The notes below the pieces were generated by a model. The model made no database searches, was not told the origin of the DNA, and saw nothing but the letters and a program-made list of their open reading frames with translations. 36,452 bases of DNA, from NCBI GenBank assembly GCA_944319885.1, contig CALUFC010000016.1, positions 1 through 36,452 of the forward strand, in the 5' to 3' direction. A program made the translations under genes and the position numbers. The stretch comes from an uncultured Coriobacteriaceae bacterium. GTDB lineage: Bacteria > Actinomycetota > Coriobacteriia > Coriobacteriales > Coriobacteriaceae. Shown here one piece after another: positions 22,812 through 30,326 of the stretch. Each line of letters begins with the position of its first letter. Within the stretch, counting starts at the first letter, position 1.

Positions 22812-25685
22812 TTACGCCTGCTCGACCATGCGCGCCCGGTCGCGCGCTAAGATGGGCGCCAGGAAACGACCCGTATAGCTCTCGGGACAGGCGGCAACCT
22901 GCTCGGGTGTGCCCGATACCACGATCGTACCGCCGCCGGATCCGCCCTCGGGGCCGAGATCAATGATGCGGTCCGCCACCTTGATGACGTCGAGGTTGTG
23001 CTCGATCACGAGCACGGTATTGCCTGCGTCGACCAAGCGCTGCAGCACATCGAGCAGCTGCCGCACGTCTTCGAAGTGCAGACCCGTCGTGGGCTCGTCC
23101 AAGATGTAGAACGTCTTTCCGGTCTGGCGGCGATGGAGCTCTTTCGCGAGCTTCACGCGCTGCGCCTCGCCGCCCGAGAGCGTCGTAGCAGGCTGGCCCA
23201 AGCGCACGTATCCCAAGCCCACGTCGAACAGCGTCTGCAGCTTGCGCTTGACCTGCGGGATGTTGCCAAAGAAGGCGAGTGCCTCGGTCACCGACATGTC
23301 CAGCACATCAGAAATGGACTTGCCGCGGTACTTGACCTCGAGCGTCTCGCGATTGTAGCGCTTGCCGCCGCACACCTCGCAGGGGACGTAGATGTCGGGC
23401 AGGAAGTGCATCTCGATCTTGATCTGGCCATCGCCCTTGCACGCCTCGCAGCGACCACCGGAGACGTTGAACGAGAAGCGCCCCGGCGAATAGCCACGCG
23501 CCTTGCTCTCGGGTACGCTGGCAAAGAGCGCCCGCAGGTCGTCCCACAAGCCGATATAGGTCGCCGGGTTCGAGCGCGGCGTGCGCCCGATGGGCGACTG
23601 ATCGATATCGATCACCTTATCGATCTCATCGAGCCCTTCGATCTTGCGATACGGCCCCACGGGACGGGCGGAATGATGGATGGCGTTCGTGAGCGCCGGG
23701 GCGAGCGTATCGGTTACCAACGAGCTCTTGCCCGAACCCGAAACACCCGTGACCACGGTGAGGGTGCCGAACTCGATCTTTGCGGTGATGTTCTTAAGGT
23801 TGTTGGCGCGCGCACCGGTGATCTTGAGGCAGCCGCGCTTGGGATTTCGGCGCTCGTCGGGCAGGCGCACCATGCGCGCTCCGGTGAGATACTGGCCCGT
23901 GAGCGACTGCGGGCAGGCCATGACCTGCTCGGGCGTGCCGGCACATACCACCTCGCCGCCCATCTCGCCCGCACCGGGCCCCATGTCGATCACGTAGTCT
24001 GCCGCGCGAATGGTATCCTCGTCGTGCTCGACCACGATCACCGTGTTGCCGATGTCGCGCAGCCGCTCGAGCGTGGCAATGAGACGCTCGTTATCACGCT
24101 GATGCAGGCCGATCGAGGGCTCGTCGAGGATATAGAGGACGCCCATGAGGCCGGCGCCGATCTGCGTTGCCAGGCGGATGCGCTGAGCCTCGCCGCCCGA
24201 GAGCGTCGCGGAGGCGCGGTCGAGCGTGAGGTAATCGAGCCCCACATCCACGAGGAAGCGCAGGCGCTCTACGATCTCCTTCACAATGCGCCCGCCGATG
24301 AACTGCTGGCGCTCGTTGAGCTCGAGCTGCTCGAAAAAGGCCAGGCTCTCACGACAGCTCATGCAGCACACGTCGTAGATGGACTTGTCTCCCACGGTGA
24401 CGGCGAGCATCTCGGGGCGCAGGCGCGCACCGTGGCACGCGCGGCACGGCTCCTCGCGGATATAGCGCTCGAGACGCGCCTTGGTATTCTCGTTCGTCGT
24501 CTCGATGTAGCGCTCGTAGAGGATGTTGCGCACACCGGAGTACTTGGTAAACCAATGGGTATCGCGCCCATCTTGCGTGTGATAGTCCACGCGCATCTTC
24601 TTATCGCCCAAGCCATCGAGGAAAACCTTCTTCACGCGCGGCGGCAGATCGCGCCATGGCGTCGCGGGATCTACCTTCAAATGCTTGGCGAGCGCGCGGA
24701 AGATCTGCGGATAGTAGTTTGATTTGCCGAAAAAGCTGCCGAAGACGCCGTCTTCGATGGAGAGCGATGGATCCTCGATGAGCGCCTCGGCGTCCACCAC
24801 CTTCTTGAAGCCCAGGCCGTCGCACTCCGGGCAGGCGCCATAGGGCGCGTTGAACGAGAAATCGCGCGGCTGCAGATCGTCGATGGAGTGGCCGTGCTCG
24901 GGGCAGGCGAGCGCAAGCGAATAGGTCACGAGCTCGCCCTCGGTACCCTCCGGCGCGTCGCGGTCGGGCAGGAGGTACACGCCCACGCGCCCGTGGGCGA
25001 GCGCCGTCGCCTGCTCGACGGCCTCGGCGATACGACCGAGCGAGCTGTCGCGAATAACGATGCGGTCCACCACCACCTCGATGGTATGACGGAGCTTCTT
25101 GTCGAGCTCGATGGGGTCATCGAGCGAGCGGACCTCGCCGTCGATGCGCACGCGCGAGAAGCCCTCGCGGCGCAAGTCGTCAATAAGCTTCGCGAACTCG
25201 CCCTTACGATCCGTGACCACGGGCGCGAGCACGAAGGCGCGCCGACCCTGGCCCGTCTCGAGAATCTTATCCGCCACCTGGTCGGTGGTCTGGCGCTCGA
25301 TGACGCGCCCGCACTCCGGACAGTGCGGAGTGCCAATGCGTGCGAAGAGCAGACGCAGGTAATCGTAGATTTCAGTGACCGTGCCCACCGTGGAGCGCGG
25401 GTTTTTGGAGGTCGTCTTCTGGTCGATGGACACCGCCGGCGAGAGGCCGTCGATGGAGTCGAGGTCGGGCTTGTCCATCTGGCCCAGGAACTGACGCGCG
25501 TAGCTGGAGAGCGACTCCACGTAGCGACGCTGACCCTCGGCGTAGATGGTGTCGAACGCGAGGCTCGACTTACCCGAGCCCGAAAGGCCCGTGACCACCA
25601 CGAACTGGTCGCGTGGGATCTCGACGTCGATATCTTTGAGGTTGTGCTCGCGTGCACCGCGGATGATGATGCTCGATTCGGACAT
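22812..25685 (-). CDS. uvrA: excinuclease ABC subunit A
   Basis: Damage-sensing ATPase that loads UvrB at lesions. The 957-residue protein has the first Walker A GLSGSGKS (33-40), the UvrB-binding region with a CPEC pair, a zinc module ([17 protein letters not shown]), two [11 protein letters not shown] signatures, the second Walker A GVSGSGKS and the C-terminal zinc module [17 protein letters not shown]. The ATG at 25683-25685, giving [16 protein letters not shown], matches the family N-terminus; the longer open frame has no support. No LexA-type inverted GAAC/GTTC box was seen upstream. Length is normal and the gene appears intact. Confidence 0.97.
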   Translation of the reverse strand: MSESSIIIRGAREHNLKDIDVEIPRDQFVVVTGLSGSGKSSLAFDTIYAEGQRRYVESLSSYARQFLGQMDKPDLDSIDGLSPAVSIDQKTTSKNPRSTVGTVTEIYDYLRLLFARIGTPHCPECGRVIERQTTDQVADKILETGQGRRAFVLAPVVTDRKGEFAKLIDDLRREGFSRVRIDGEVRSLDDPIELDKKLRHTIEVVVDRIVIRDSSLGRIAEAVEQATALAHGRVGVYLLPDRDAPEGTEGELVTYSLALACPEHGHSIDDLQPRDFSFNAPYGACPECDGLGFKKVVDAEALIEDPSLSIEDGVFGSFFGKSNYYPQIFRALAKHLKVDPATPWRDLPPRVKKVFLDGLGDKKMRVDYHTQDGRDTHWFTKYSGVRNILYERYIETTNENTKARLERYIREEPCRACHGARLRPEMLAVTVGDKSIYDVCCMSCRESLAFFEQLELNERQQFIGGRIVKEIVERLRFLVDVGLDYLTLDRASATLSGGEAQRIRLATQIGAGLMGVLYILDEPSIGLHQRDNERLIATLERLRDIGNTVIVVEHDEDTIRAADYVIDMGPGAGEMGGEVVCAGTPEQVMACPQSLTGQYLTGARMVRLPDERRNPKRGCLKITGARANNLKNITAKIEFGTLTVVTGVSGSGKSSLVTDTLAPALTNAIHHSARPVGPYRKIEGLDEIDKVIDIDQSPIGRTPRSNPATYIGLWDDLRALFASVPESKARGYSPGRFSFNVSGGRCEACKGDGQIKIEMHFLPDIYVPCEVCGGKRYNRETLEVKYRGKSISDVLDMSVTEALAFFGNIPQVKRKLQTLFDVGLGYVRLGQPATTLSGGEAQRVKLAKELHRRQTGKTFYILDEPTTGLHFEDVRQLLDVLQRLVDAGNTVLVIEHNLDVIKVADRIIDLGPEGGSGGGTIVVSGTPEQVAACPESYTGRFLAPILARDRARMVEQA

Positions 25686-25766
25686 AGGCGCCCGCCTCTC
25701 TGCCTGAAAATGTCTCACCGGATGGCCCGGTGTCGGTATGCCAACCCATGAGTTTACCGCCAGACG

Positions 25767-25804
25767 CAAACGGTGCAGGCACGCGTACGCGCCTGCACCG
25801 TTTG
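25767..25804 (-). terminator. hairpin between the small membrane-protein gene and uvrA
   Basis: A perfect 14-bp inverted repeat (25767-25780 with 25791-25804) has a 10-base loop that is itself partly self-complementary. Only GTTTG follows on the minus strand. It likely terminates the upstream small gene before the uvrA promoter. Confidence 0.6.
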
Positions 25805-25875
25805 TTCAAGCCTTGTTCGATGGTGGGCGGCAGCCGCGATCGTACCACCCGGTCAAACCACTCGGATGTACCGCA

Positions 25876-26223
25876 TTATTCCGCGTCGGCAAGCTCCTGG
25901 AACTCGCCCGCGAGCTCCTCGGCAGTATCGAGCCCCACCCACAGCGTGCGCTCATCACGCGAGATGAACTGGCGCGTGCCGTCCTCAAGCACGAGCACCT
26001 CGATGTTCTCAGGCGAGAGCACATACAGCTCGTCATCGTAGGTAAGCACCTCAAGATCATCGCCGGAGATGGTTACGCTGCGAATCTCCCGTGCATCGGT
26101 GTCCACGCCTTCGGGGTAGTTGCTGCCCAGCGGATCGAAGAGCACGAAACCGATCGCGATGAAGATGACAACCAGGATGATCGCGACGATGCGACCCCTA
26201 CCCGGTGTTGCCGGCACTGCCAT
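25876..26223 (-). CDS. small membrane-anchored protein of unknown function
   Basis: A 115-residue protein that I do not recognise. Residues 1-10 are short and basic, 11-31 form one strong hydrophobic helix (IVAIILVVIFIAIGFVLF), and the rest is an acidic, beta-rich domain of about 80 residues predicted to lie outside the cell, with repeated short strands such as IEVLVLEDGTRQFIS. AAAGGGG precedes the ATG at 26221-26223. It sits between uvrA and the divergent hipBA cassette and is followed by a strong hairpin, so it is probably monocistronic. Confidence 0.75.
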   Translation of the reverse strand: MAVPATPGRGRIVAIILVVIFIAIGFVLFDPLGSNYPEGVDTDAREIRSVTISGDDLEVLTYDDELYVLSPENIEVLVLEDGTRQFISRDERTLWVGLDTAEELAGEFQELADAE

Positions 26224-26250
26224 GGTTACCCCTTTCCCTCAATACAAACG

Positions 26251-26286
26251 CTCCCTTTTTTTGGCTGCTTAGCAGCGAAAAGGGAG
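26251..26286. other. hairpin with seven-T arm between divergent genes
   Basis: Outer arms 26251-26259 and 26278-26286 (9 bp) and an inner stem 26264-26268/26272-26276 form a branched-free hairpin with a small internal loop. A run of seven T lies on the left arm. It lies in the leader of the minus-strand small gene; no T run follows on either strand. It may be a relic terminator or a leader structure. Confidence 0.4.
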
Positions 26287-26313
26287 TGCATCAATTATTG
26301 GTTGAGGAAAGTC

Positions 26314-26415
26314 ATGATGACAGACCGATGCAATCACTTCGCTGCGTCGAGACCCGCCTTGAAACCCTCGCCCCGATGCCGCGTCTCGCCGAAACAAATC
26401 TATGCGCTCGCATAA
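26314..26415 (+). CDS. possible 33-residue small ORF upstream of hipBA
   Basis: An ATG at 26314 has GAGG exactly 6 bases upstream and opens 33 codons ending at a TAA inside the first hip operator. The peptide (starting MMTDRCNHF) is basic and Cys-containing, with no family I recognise. The good ribosome site is the only positive evidence. It could be a leader peptide, a remnant of an older gene, or chance. Confidence 0.22.
   Translation: MMTDRCNHFAASRPALKPSPRCRVSPKQIYALA
26401..26414. promoter_or_regulatory. hip operator O1
   Basis: TATGCG and CGCATA are inverted around CT. Its centre (26407.5) lies exactly 39 bp upstream of O2, and it lies upstream of the -35 box. By analogy with HipB-bound operators it is a predicted HipB site. 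Confidence 0.7.
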
Positions 26416-26433
26416 ACTAAGCCATAGCTAACC

Positions 26434-26462
26434 TTGATTTATGCGTTCGCATAAGATATGCT
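26434..26462 (+). promoter_or_regulatory. hipBA promoter
   Basis: TTGATT (26434-26439) and TATGCT (26457-26462) are separated by 17 bases. Operator O2 fills the spacer, so HipB binding there would block RNA polymerase. The predicted start lies near 26469, giving a leader of about 37 bases. Confidence 0.6.
26439..26454. promoter_or_regulatory. hip operator O2
   Basis: TTATGCG and CGCATAA form a perfect 16-bp inverted repeat around TT, centred at 26446.5 in the promoter spacer. It is the best of the three copies. Confidence 0.75.
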
Positions 26463-26477
26463 CAAGCACATCGGTTT

Positions 26478-26493
26478 TCATGCGTTCGCATAA
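26478..26493. promoter_or_regulatory. hip operator O3
   Basis: The core ATGCG and CGCAT around TT is perfect, with one mismatched pair further out. Its centre (26485.5) is exactly 39 bp from O2, and it lies in the leader immediately before the hipB ribosome site AAGGAA. Confidence 0.7.
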
Positions 26494-26505
26494 AAAGGAA
26501 GCAGC

Positions 26506-26718
26506 ATGCTGGTAACGTCCATCGCAGACCTCGGCGCCTACATTCGCCAAGAACGCCGCGAGCAGCGGCTCACGCAAAGCGAGCTTGCTGGACTCTCGGG
26601 CGTCGGTTTGACCTTCATCTCGCAACTGGAAAACGGCAAGGTGACAGCAGAGGTTGGCAAGGTGCTTAACGTGCTGTCCGTACTCGGCAGTGACCTTATC
26701 GTCGAGAGGAGACGCTGA
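26506..26718 (+). CDS. hipB: HipB-like XRE-family antitoxin and repressor
   Basis: Predicted antitoxin that binds the HipA kinase and represses the operon. The 70-residue protein is a single helix-turn-helix domain: LGAYIRQERREQRLTQSELA, then the turn and recognition helix GVGLTFISQLENGK, and a short C-terminal strand (GSDLIVERR) of the type HipB uses to dimerise. AAGGAA lies 5 bases before the ATG at 26506. Its stop TGA overlaps the first codon of hipA. The three flanking palindromes are the expected binding sites. It is followed directly by a HipA kinase, which fixes the pair as a type II toxin-antitoxin. Confidence 0.9.
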   Translation: MLVTSIADLGAYIRQERREQRLTQSELAGLSGVGLTFISQLENGKVTAEVGKVLNVLSVLGSDLIVERRR

Positions 26719-27998
26719 TAGACGATATCCGTGTCGAGCGCCTCTCATACGACCGACCGATTCTCGTTGGATGCATCGCAGACAACGCTAGGACGTTTTC
26801 CTACGATGCATCATATCTGGATAATCCGACTGCCATTCCCCTCTCGCTGTCGCTCCCCCTGCAAGCCGAGCCCTTCTATCAGGAGTCGTTTCGCCCGTAT
26901 TTCGAGGGTCTGCTTGCCGAGGGCACCCCTCGCCAAGCCCTTGCCGCCGAGCTACAGATTAGGGAGGATGATTATCTTTCGCTGCTGGTTTGCTGCGGCA
27001 GAGAGTGCATAGGGGACGTCTTAATCAGCGACGACAACGATGCCGCCGCTCAAAAGGACTTTGGATACGAGCCCATAAGTCACGGAGACCTCATAGCCAT
27101 GTTCCGCGACCTGCCGGAATCCGCTGCCGAGAATGCTGCGTCGCGTCTCTCCCTTGCTGGCACGCAAAACAAAGTCGGCCTCGCCCGTATGCCCGCTCAT
27201 GGCCCAAGTGGATGGATGCGCCCCAAGGGCCTTGCGGCAACGACGCACATCCTCAAGACAAGCACGTTGCGCGACCTGCCGGAAGTTGAATATCTCTGCA
27301 TGCAAGCCGCGCGTGCCTGCGGCATCACAGTCCCAAACTGCGAGCTGCTTGAATTGGGCCGACCCGTGCTTGCCATGGAGCGGTTTGACCGATTCATCAC
27401 GACAGCATCCGGTGCCATGCGAGTCGAACGCATGCATCAAGAAGACCTCGCACAGGCTTTTGGCATTACACCGGGATCGAAATACGCAGAGCTGCCTGGA
27501 GGAAGCGTAGCCGCTATCGCGGAGCTGATTCGACGCAACAGCACACAGCCGGCGGCAGATCTTTCCCAGTTTGCAGCGACACTGCTCCTCTCCTATGTGA
27601 TCGGCAATTGCGATGGGCACTTGAAAAACCATTCGATTCGCCTGAACCCCTCCCGCGGACACCGCACGACCTTCTCGCTCGCACCCGCCTACGACCTTGT
27701 CTCGACTACTTATTTCCCTAAGTTCAGCAAGAGCATGGCGATGCGTCTCGGGGGAGCGCGAAACATCGACGAGGTAACGCCGCGCACCTTCGTCGATCTT
27801 GCCAAGGAGCTTGGTATTACCACGGCCGCACTCAGGCGCCTTGGAAAACGCATAGCCGAGCGTGTGAGGCCTGCCATCGTGCATTCCGGAGATGGCGACC
27901 TTGGCACGGTCCTCACCTCCACGCCGTATGTAGCAGAGGGCCTTATGGAGGATATAGCTCCGCGGTTACGCGTTCTAGACGAATTCGCCCAGAGCTGA
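26718..27998 (+). CDS. hipA: HipA-family Ser/Thr kinase toxin with apparent AUA start codon
   Basis: HipA kinases inactivate targets such as glutamyl-tRNA synthetase and induce dormancy. From 26718 the frame encodes 426 residues, close to the 440 of E. coli HipA: an N-terminal HipA_N domain (LVGCIADNARTFSYD, LSLSLPL, PYFEGLLAEG at about 10-100), the ATP-loop-like SLAGTQNKVGL, Lys in THILKTS, ERFDRF, the catalytic loop CDGHLKN (Asp299, Asn304) and the metal Asp326 in APAYDL. No ATG, GTG or TTG occurs in frame before residue 128 (27099). AGGAG lies 6 bases before ATA at 26718, which overlaps hipB's stop as TGATA, exactly where TGATG would be expected. Either AUA is used, the start has been lost, or this is a sequence error. 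Translation from 27099 would give 299 residues without the N-domain. Confidence 0.8.
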   Translation: MDDIRVERLSYDRPILVGCIADNARTFSYDASYLDNPTAIPLSLSLPLQAEPFYQESFRPYFEGLLAEGTPRQALAAELQIREDDYLSLLVCCGRECIGDVLISDDNDAAAQKDFGYEPISHGDLIAMFRDLPESAAENAASRLSLAGTQNKVGLARMPAHGPSGWMRPKGLAATTHILKTSTLRDLPEVEYLCMQAARACGITVPNCELLELGRPVLAMERFDRFITTASGAMRVERMHQEDLAQAFGITPGSKYAELPGGSVAAIAELIRRNSTQPAADLSQFAATLLLSYVIGNCDGHLKNHSIRLNPSRGHRTTFSLAPAYDLVSTTYFPKFSKSMAMRLGGARNIDEVTPRTFVDLAKELGITTAALRRLGKRIAERVRPAIVHSGDGDLGTVLTSTPYVAEGLMEDIAPRLRVLDEFAQS

Positions 27999-28040
27999 TC
28001 GCGCGGCCTGCGCCTCGATGAGGTGCACCGGCAAGATGGG

Positions 28041-28046
28041 TACAAT
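28041..28046 (+). promoter_or_regulatory. possible -10 element for the mrp operon
   Basis: TACAAT (5 of 6) lies 77 bases before the mrp start in the 124-base gap after hipA. The -35 region is poor. Confidence 0.28.
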
Positions 28047-28122
28047 GGAGCCGTGTTTACTCTTTAGCCCAGCATGCGTCGCCCCATCGCGATGCAGAGG
28101 GTCCACCTGAAAGGACGTATCC

Positions 28123-28968
28123 ATGGCAACCTGCGAACATGCCGCCGCTGCTGGCGGCCAGAGCGCGCCTTTGCAATTCGAGGAAAACAGCCTGTCTGAA
28201 GTGAAGCGCGTCATCGCCGTGCTCTCGGGCAAAGGCGGCGTGGGCAAGTCGTTCGTCACCGGCTCACTCGCCGTCGAGCTGGCGCGCCGCGGCAACAAGG
28301 TGGGCGTCCTCGACGCCGACATCACCGGTCCTTCCATCCCCAAGATGCTCGGCATGAGCGGCAAGCGCGCGAGCGGCCTGGGCAACCTGCTGCTACCAGA
28401 AATCTCCGAGACTGGCATCAAGGTCATGTCCTCCAACCTCCTGCTTGCCAACGAAACCGACCCCGTGCTCTGGCGCGGCCCGGTGATCGCCGGCGCGATT
28501 CGCCAGTTCTGGAGCGACACCTCGTGGGGTCCGCTCGACTATCTGCTGGTCGATATGCCCCCGGGCACGGGCGACGTAGCCCTCACCGTGTTCCAATCGC
28601 TGCCCGTCGACGGCATCGTGGTGGTCACAAGCCCGCAGGACCTCGTCTCGATGATCGTCGCCAAGGCCGTCAACATGGCCGACAAGATGAATGTCCCCAT
28701 CCTCGGCATCATCGAGAACATGAGCTACATCACCTGCCCGGACTGCGGCAAGAAGATCGAGGTGTTTGGCACCAGCAAGATCGATGAAGTCGCTTCGGGC
28801 TACGGCATCAAGGTGCTTGGCCGGCTGCCCATCAACCCCGCACTTGCCGCCGCCTGCGACGCCGGTGCAATCGAGGACGCGCTTCCCGAGAACCTGCTCC
28901 CCGATGCCATTGCCGCCTGCGAAGCCGTCGTGCCCCACGAGGGAGACGGCACGCCTGTAGCCGAGTAA
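28123..28968 (+). CDS. mrp: Mrp/ApbC-family Fe-S cluster carrier ATPase
   Basis: Binds and hands on iron-sulfur clusters in the cytoplasm. The 281-residue P-loop protein has the deviant Walker A GKGGVGKS (36-43), VLDADITGPSIP (62-73), DMPPGTGD (144-151) and the cluster-binding CPDC (Cys205, Cys208) after ENMSYIT. It lacks the N-terminal DUF59 domain found in some relatives and begins with a short tail containing Cys4 and His6. AAAGGA lies 7 bases before the ATG at 28123. It is followed 8 bases later by a flavoprotein gene, so a shared redox role is possible. Confidence 0.94.
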   Translation: MATCEHAAAAGGQSAPLQFEENSLSEVKRVIAVLSGKGGVGKSFVTGSLAVELARRGNKVGVLDADITGPSIPKMLGMSGKRASGLGNLLLPEISETGIKVMSSNLLLANETDPVLWRGPVIAGAIRQFWSDTSWGPLDYLLVDMPPGTGDVALTVFQSLPVDGIVVVTSPQDLVSMIVAKAVNMADKMNVPILGIIENMSYITCPDCGKKIEVFGTSKIDEVASGYGIKVLGRLPINPALAAACDAGAIEDALPENLLPDAIAACEAVVPHEGDGTPVAE

Positions 28969-28976
28969 CTGATTCC

Positions 28977-30326
28977 ATGACGACGCGGGATCCGAGTCCA
29001 ACGCTTTGCGACGGCGACGCATTCGATGTCGCCGTTATCGGCGGCGGGGCATCTGGCCTCGCCGCCGCCATCGCATGCGCCCGACTCGACGCCAGCGTCC
29101 TCATCATCGAGCGCGATGTCGAGCTTGGCTTACCCATCTTGGCAACGGGCAACGGCCGCTGCAACATCTCGAACACGCATCTCGACCCCGAACGCTATCG
29201 GCACCCCGAGATTGCCCGTGCGGTCTTGGGACCTCGCCCCGAAGCGGAGCTCGATGCATTTTTCTCCTCTTGTGGCATCTGGATCACCGAGGAGGACGGC
29301 CGGCTCTATCCGTATAGCAAGCGCGCGGAATCCGTACGCGATGCGCTCCTCAGGGCTGCCGACGATCGAGCCATCTCCGACGAGACAGGTGCATACGTCG
29401 AAACAGCCTTGTTTCACGAGACAGACAGCTGCTGGCACCTCGCCGTCAGCGTGCCGCAGACGCATCCCCGCAGACCCCGCAAGGGTTCTGCCCATGCACA
29501 GCTCCGCGCATGGCGACGCGCATACGATGCCGTACCGCGCACGCGCGTTCACATCCAGGCGCGCGCTATCATCGTTGCCTGCGGCGGTTCCTCTGCAGAT
29601 ACGGCGGCTGTCTTCGACCTGCCCCATCGTGAAGAACAACCCGTGCTCTGTCCCATCGCATGCGCGCTCGACGCCATGAACTCTGAGCGCAATGAACGGC
29701 TTCTCAACATGCTCGATGGGTTGCGCGTCGAGGGCAGGCTCACGCTGCAGCACCATGGCGTCGCGCGCTGGCATGAGGAGGGCGAGGTGCTCTTCCGCCC
29801 CTATGGGCTATCCGGCATCGCCGCATTCAATCTCTCACGCCGCGTACATCCCGGCGACACCATCGCACTCGATCTGTTCCCCCACCTCTCCGAACGCGAG
29901 CTCATCGACCGTCTCACTGTCCGCGAACAGTTGCTTGGCCCGTTCCATATGCACGACGATCGCTGGCTTGACGGCGTGCTAGACCGGAGACTGACGCGTG
30001 TGGTGTCTGAGCGTGCAGGCGATAGCTTCAGCCTCACCGCATGGGCGCGAGCTGCCAAAGCCCTCACCTTTACCTATATGGGCACCGCCGATGAGCGATC
30101 GGCCCAAGTGAAGCGCGGCGGCATTCCCTTCGATGTCGTCTCGACACCTTCGCTTCGCATCGATGCGGCATCTGCCCCCAACGCGTTCGCGTGTGGCGAA
30201 GCCCTCGATATGGACGCCGACTGCGGTGGCTTCAACCTCGCGTGGGCGTGGCTTTCGGGTGTGCGCGCGGGCGAGGCGGCTGCTCGACTGGTCCGGCAGA
30301 GACAGGAGGCACCATGCTCGAGATAA
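28977..30326 (+). CDS. FAD-dependent oxidoreductase, HI0933/BaiN-like family
   Basis: A flavoprotein of unknown substrate; the family includes the clostridial BaiN, proposed to act on bile-acid intermediates. The 449-residue protein has the FAD-binding GGGASG (22-27), the family hallmark GNGRCNISN (58-66), a second dinucleotide motif VACGGSS, GLSGIAAFNLSR and the C-terminal CGGFNLAWAWLSG. No strong ribosome site precedes the ATG at 28977, which suggests coupling to mrp 8 bases upstream. It overlaps the next flavoprotein by 13 bases. The family is clear; the reaction is not. Confidence 0.87.
   Translation: MTTRDPSPTLCDGDAFDVAVIGGGASGLAAAIACARLDASVLIIERDVELGLPILATGNGRCNISNTHLDPERYRHPEIARAVLGPRPEAELDAFFSSCGIWITEEDGRLYPYSKRAESVRDALLRAADDRAISDETGAYVETALFHETDSCWHLAVSVPQTHPRRPRKGSAHAQLRAWRRAYDAVPRTRVHIQARAIIVACGGSSADTAAVFDLPHREEQPVLCPIACALDAMNSERNERLLNMLDGLRVEGRLTLQHHGVARWHEEGEVLFRPYGLSGIAAFNLSRRVHPGDTIALDLFPHLSERELIDRLTVREQLLGPFHMHDDRWLDGVLDRRLTRVVSERAGDSFSLTAWARAAKALTFTYMGTADERSAQVKRGGIPFDVVSTPSLRIDAASAPNAFACGEALDMDADCGGFNLAWAWLSGVRAGEAAARLVRQRQEAPCSR

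Noticed and set aside
25686-25875. Possible LexA box from repeated GTTC near 25804 and 25816
   Set aside because: The copies are direct, not inverted as GAAC-N4-GTTC, so they do not fit the known actinobacterial SOS box.
26401-26493. CRISPR-like repeats
   Set aside because: Only three short palindromes with promoter elements among them; they are operators rather than repeat-spacer units.
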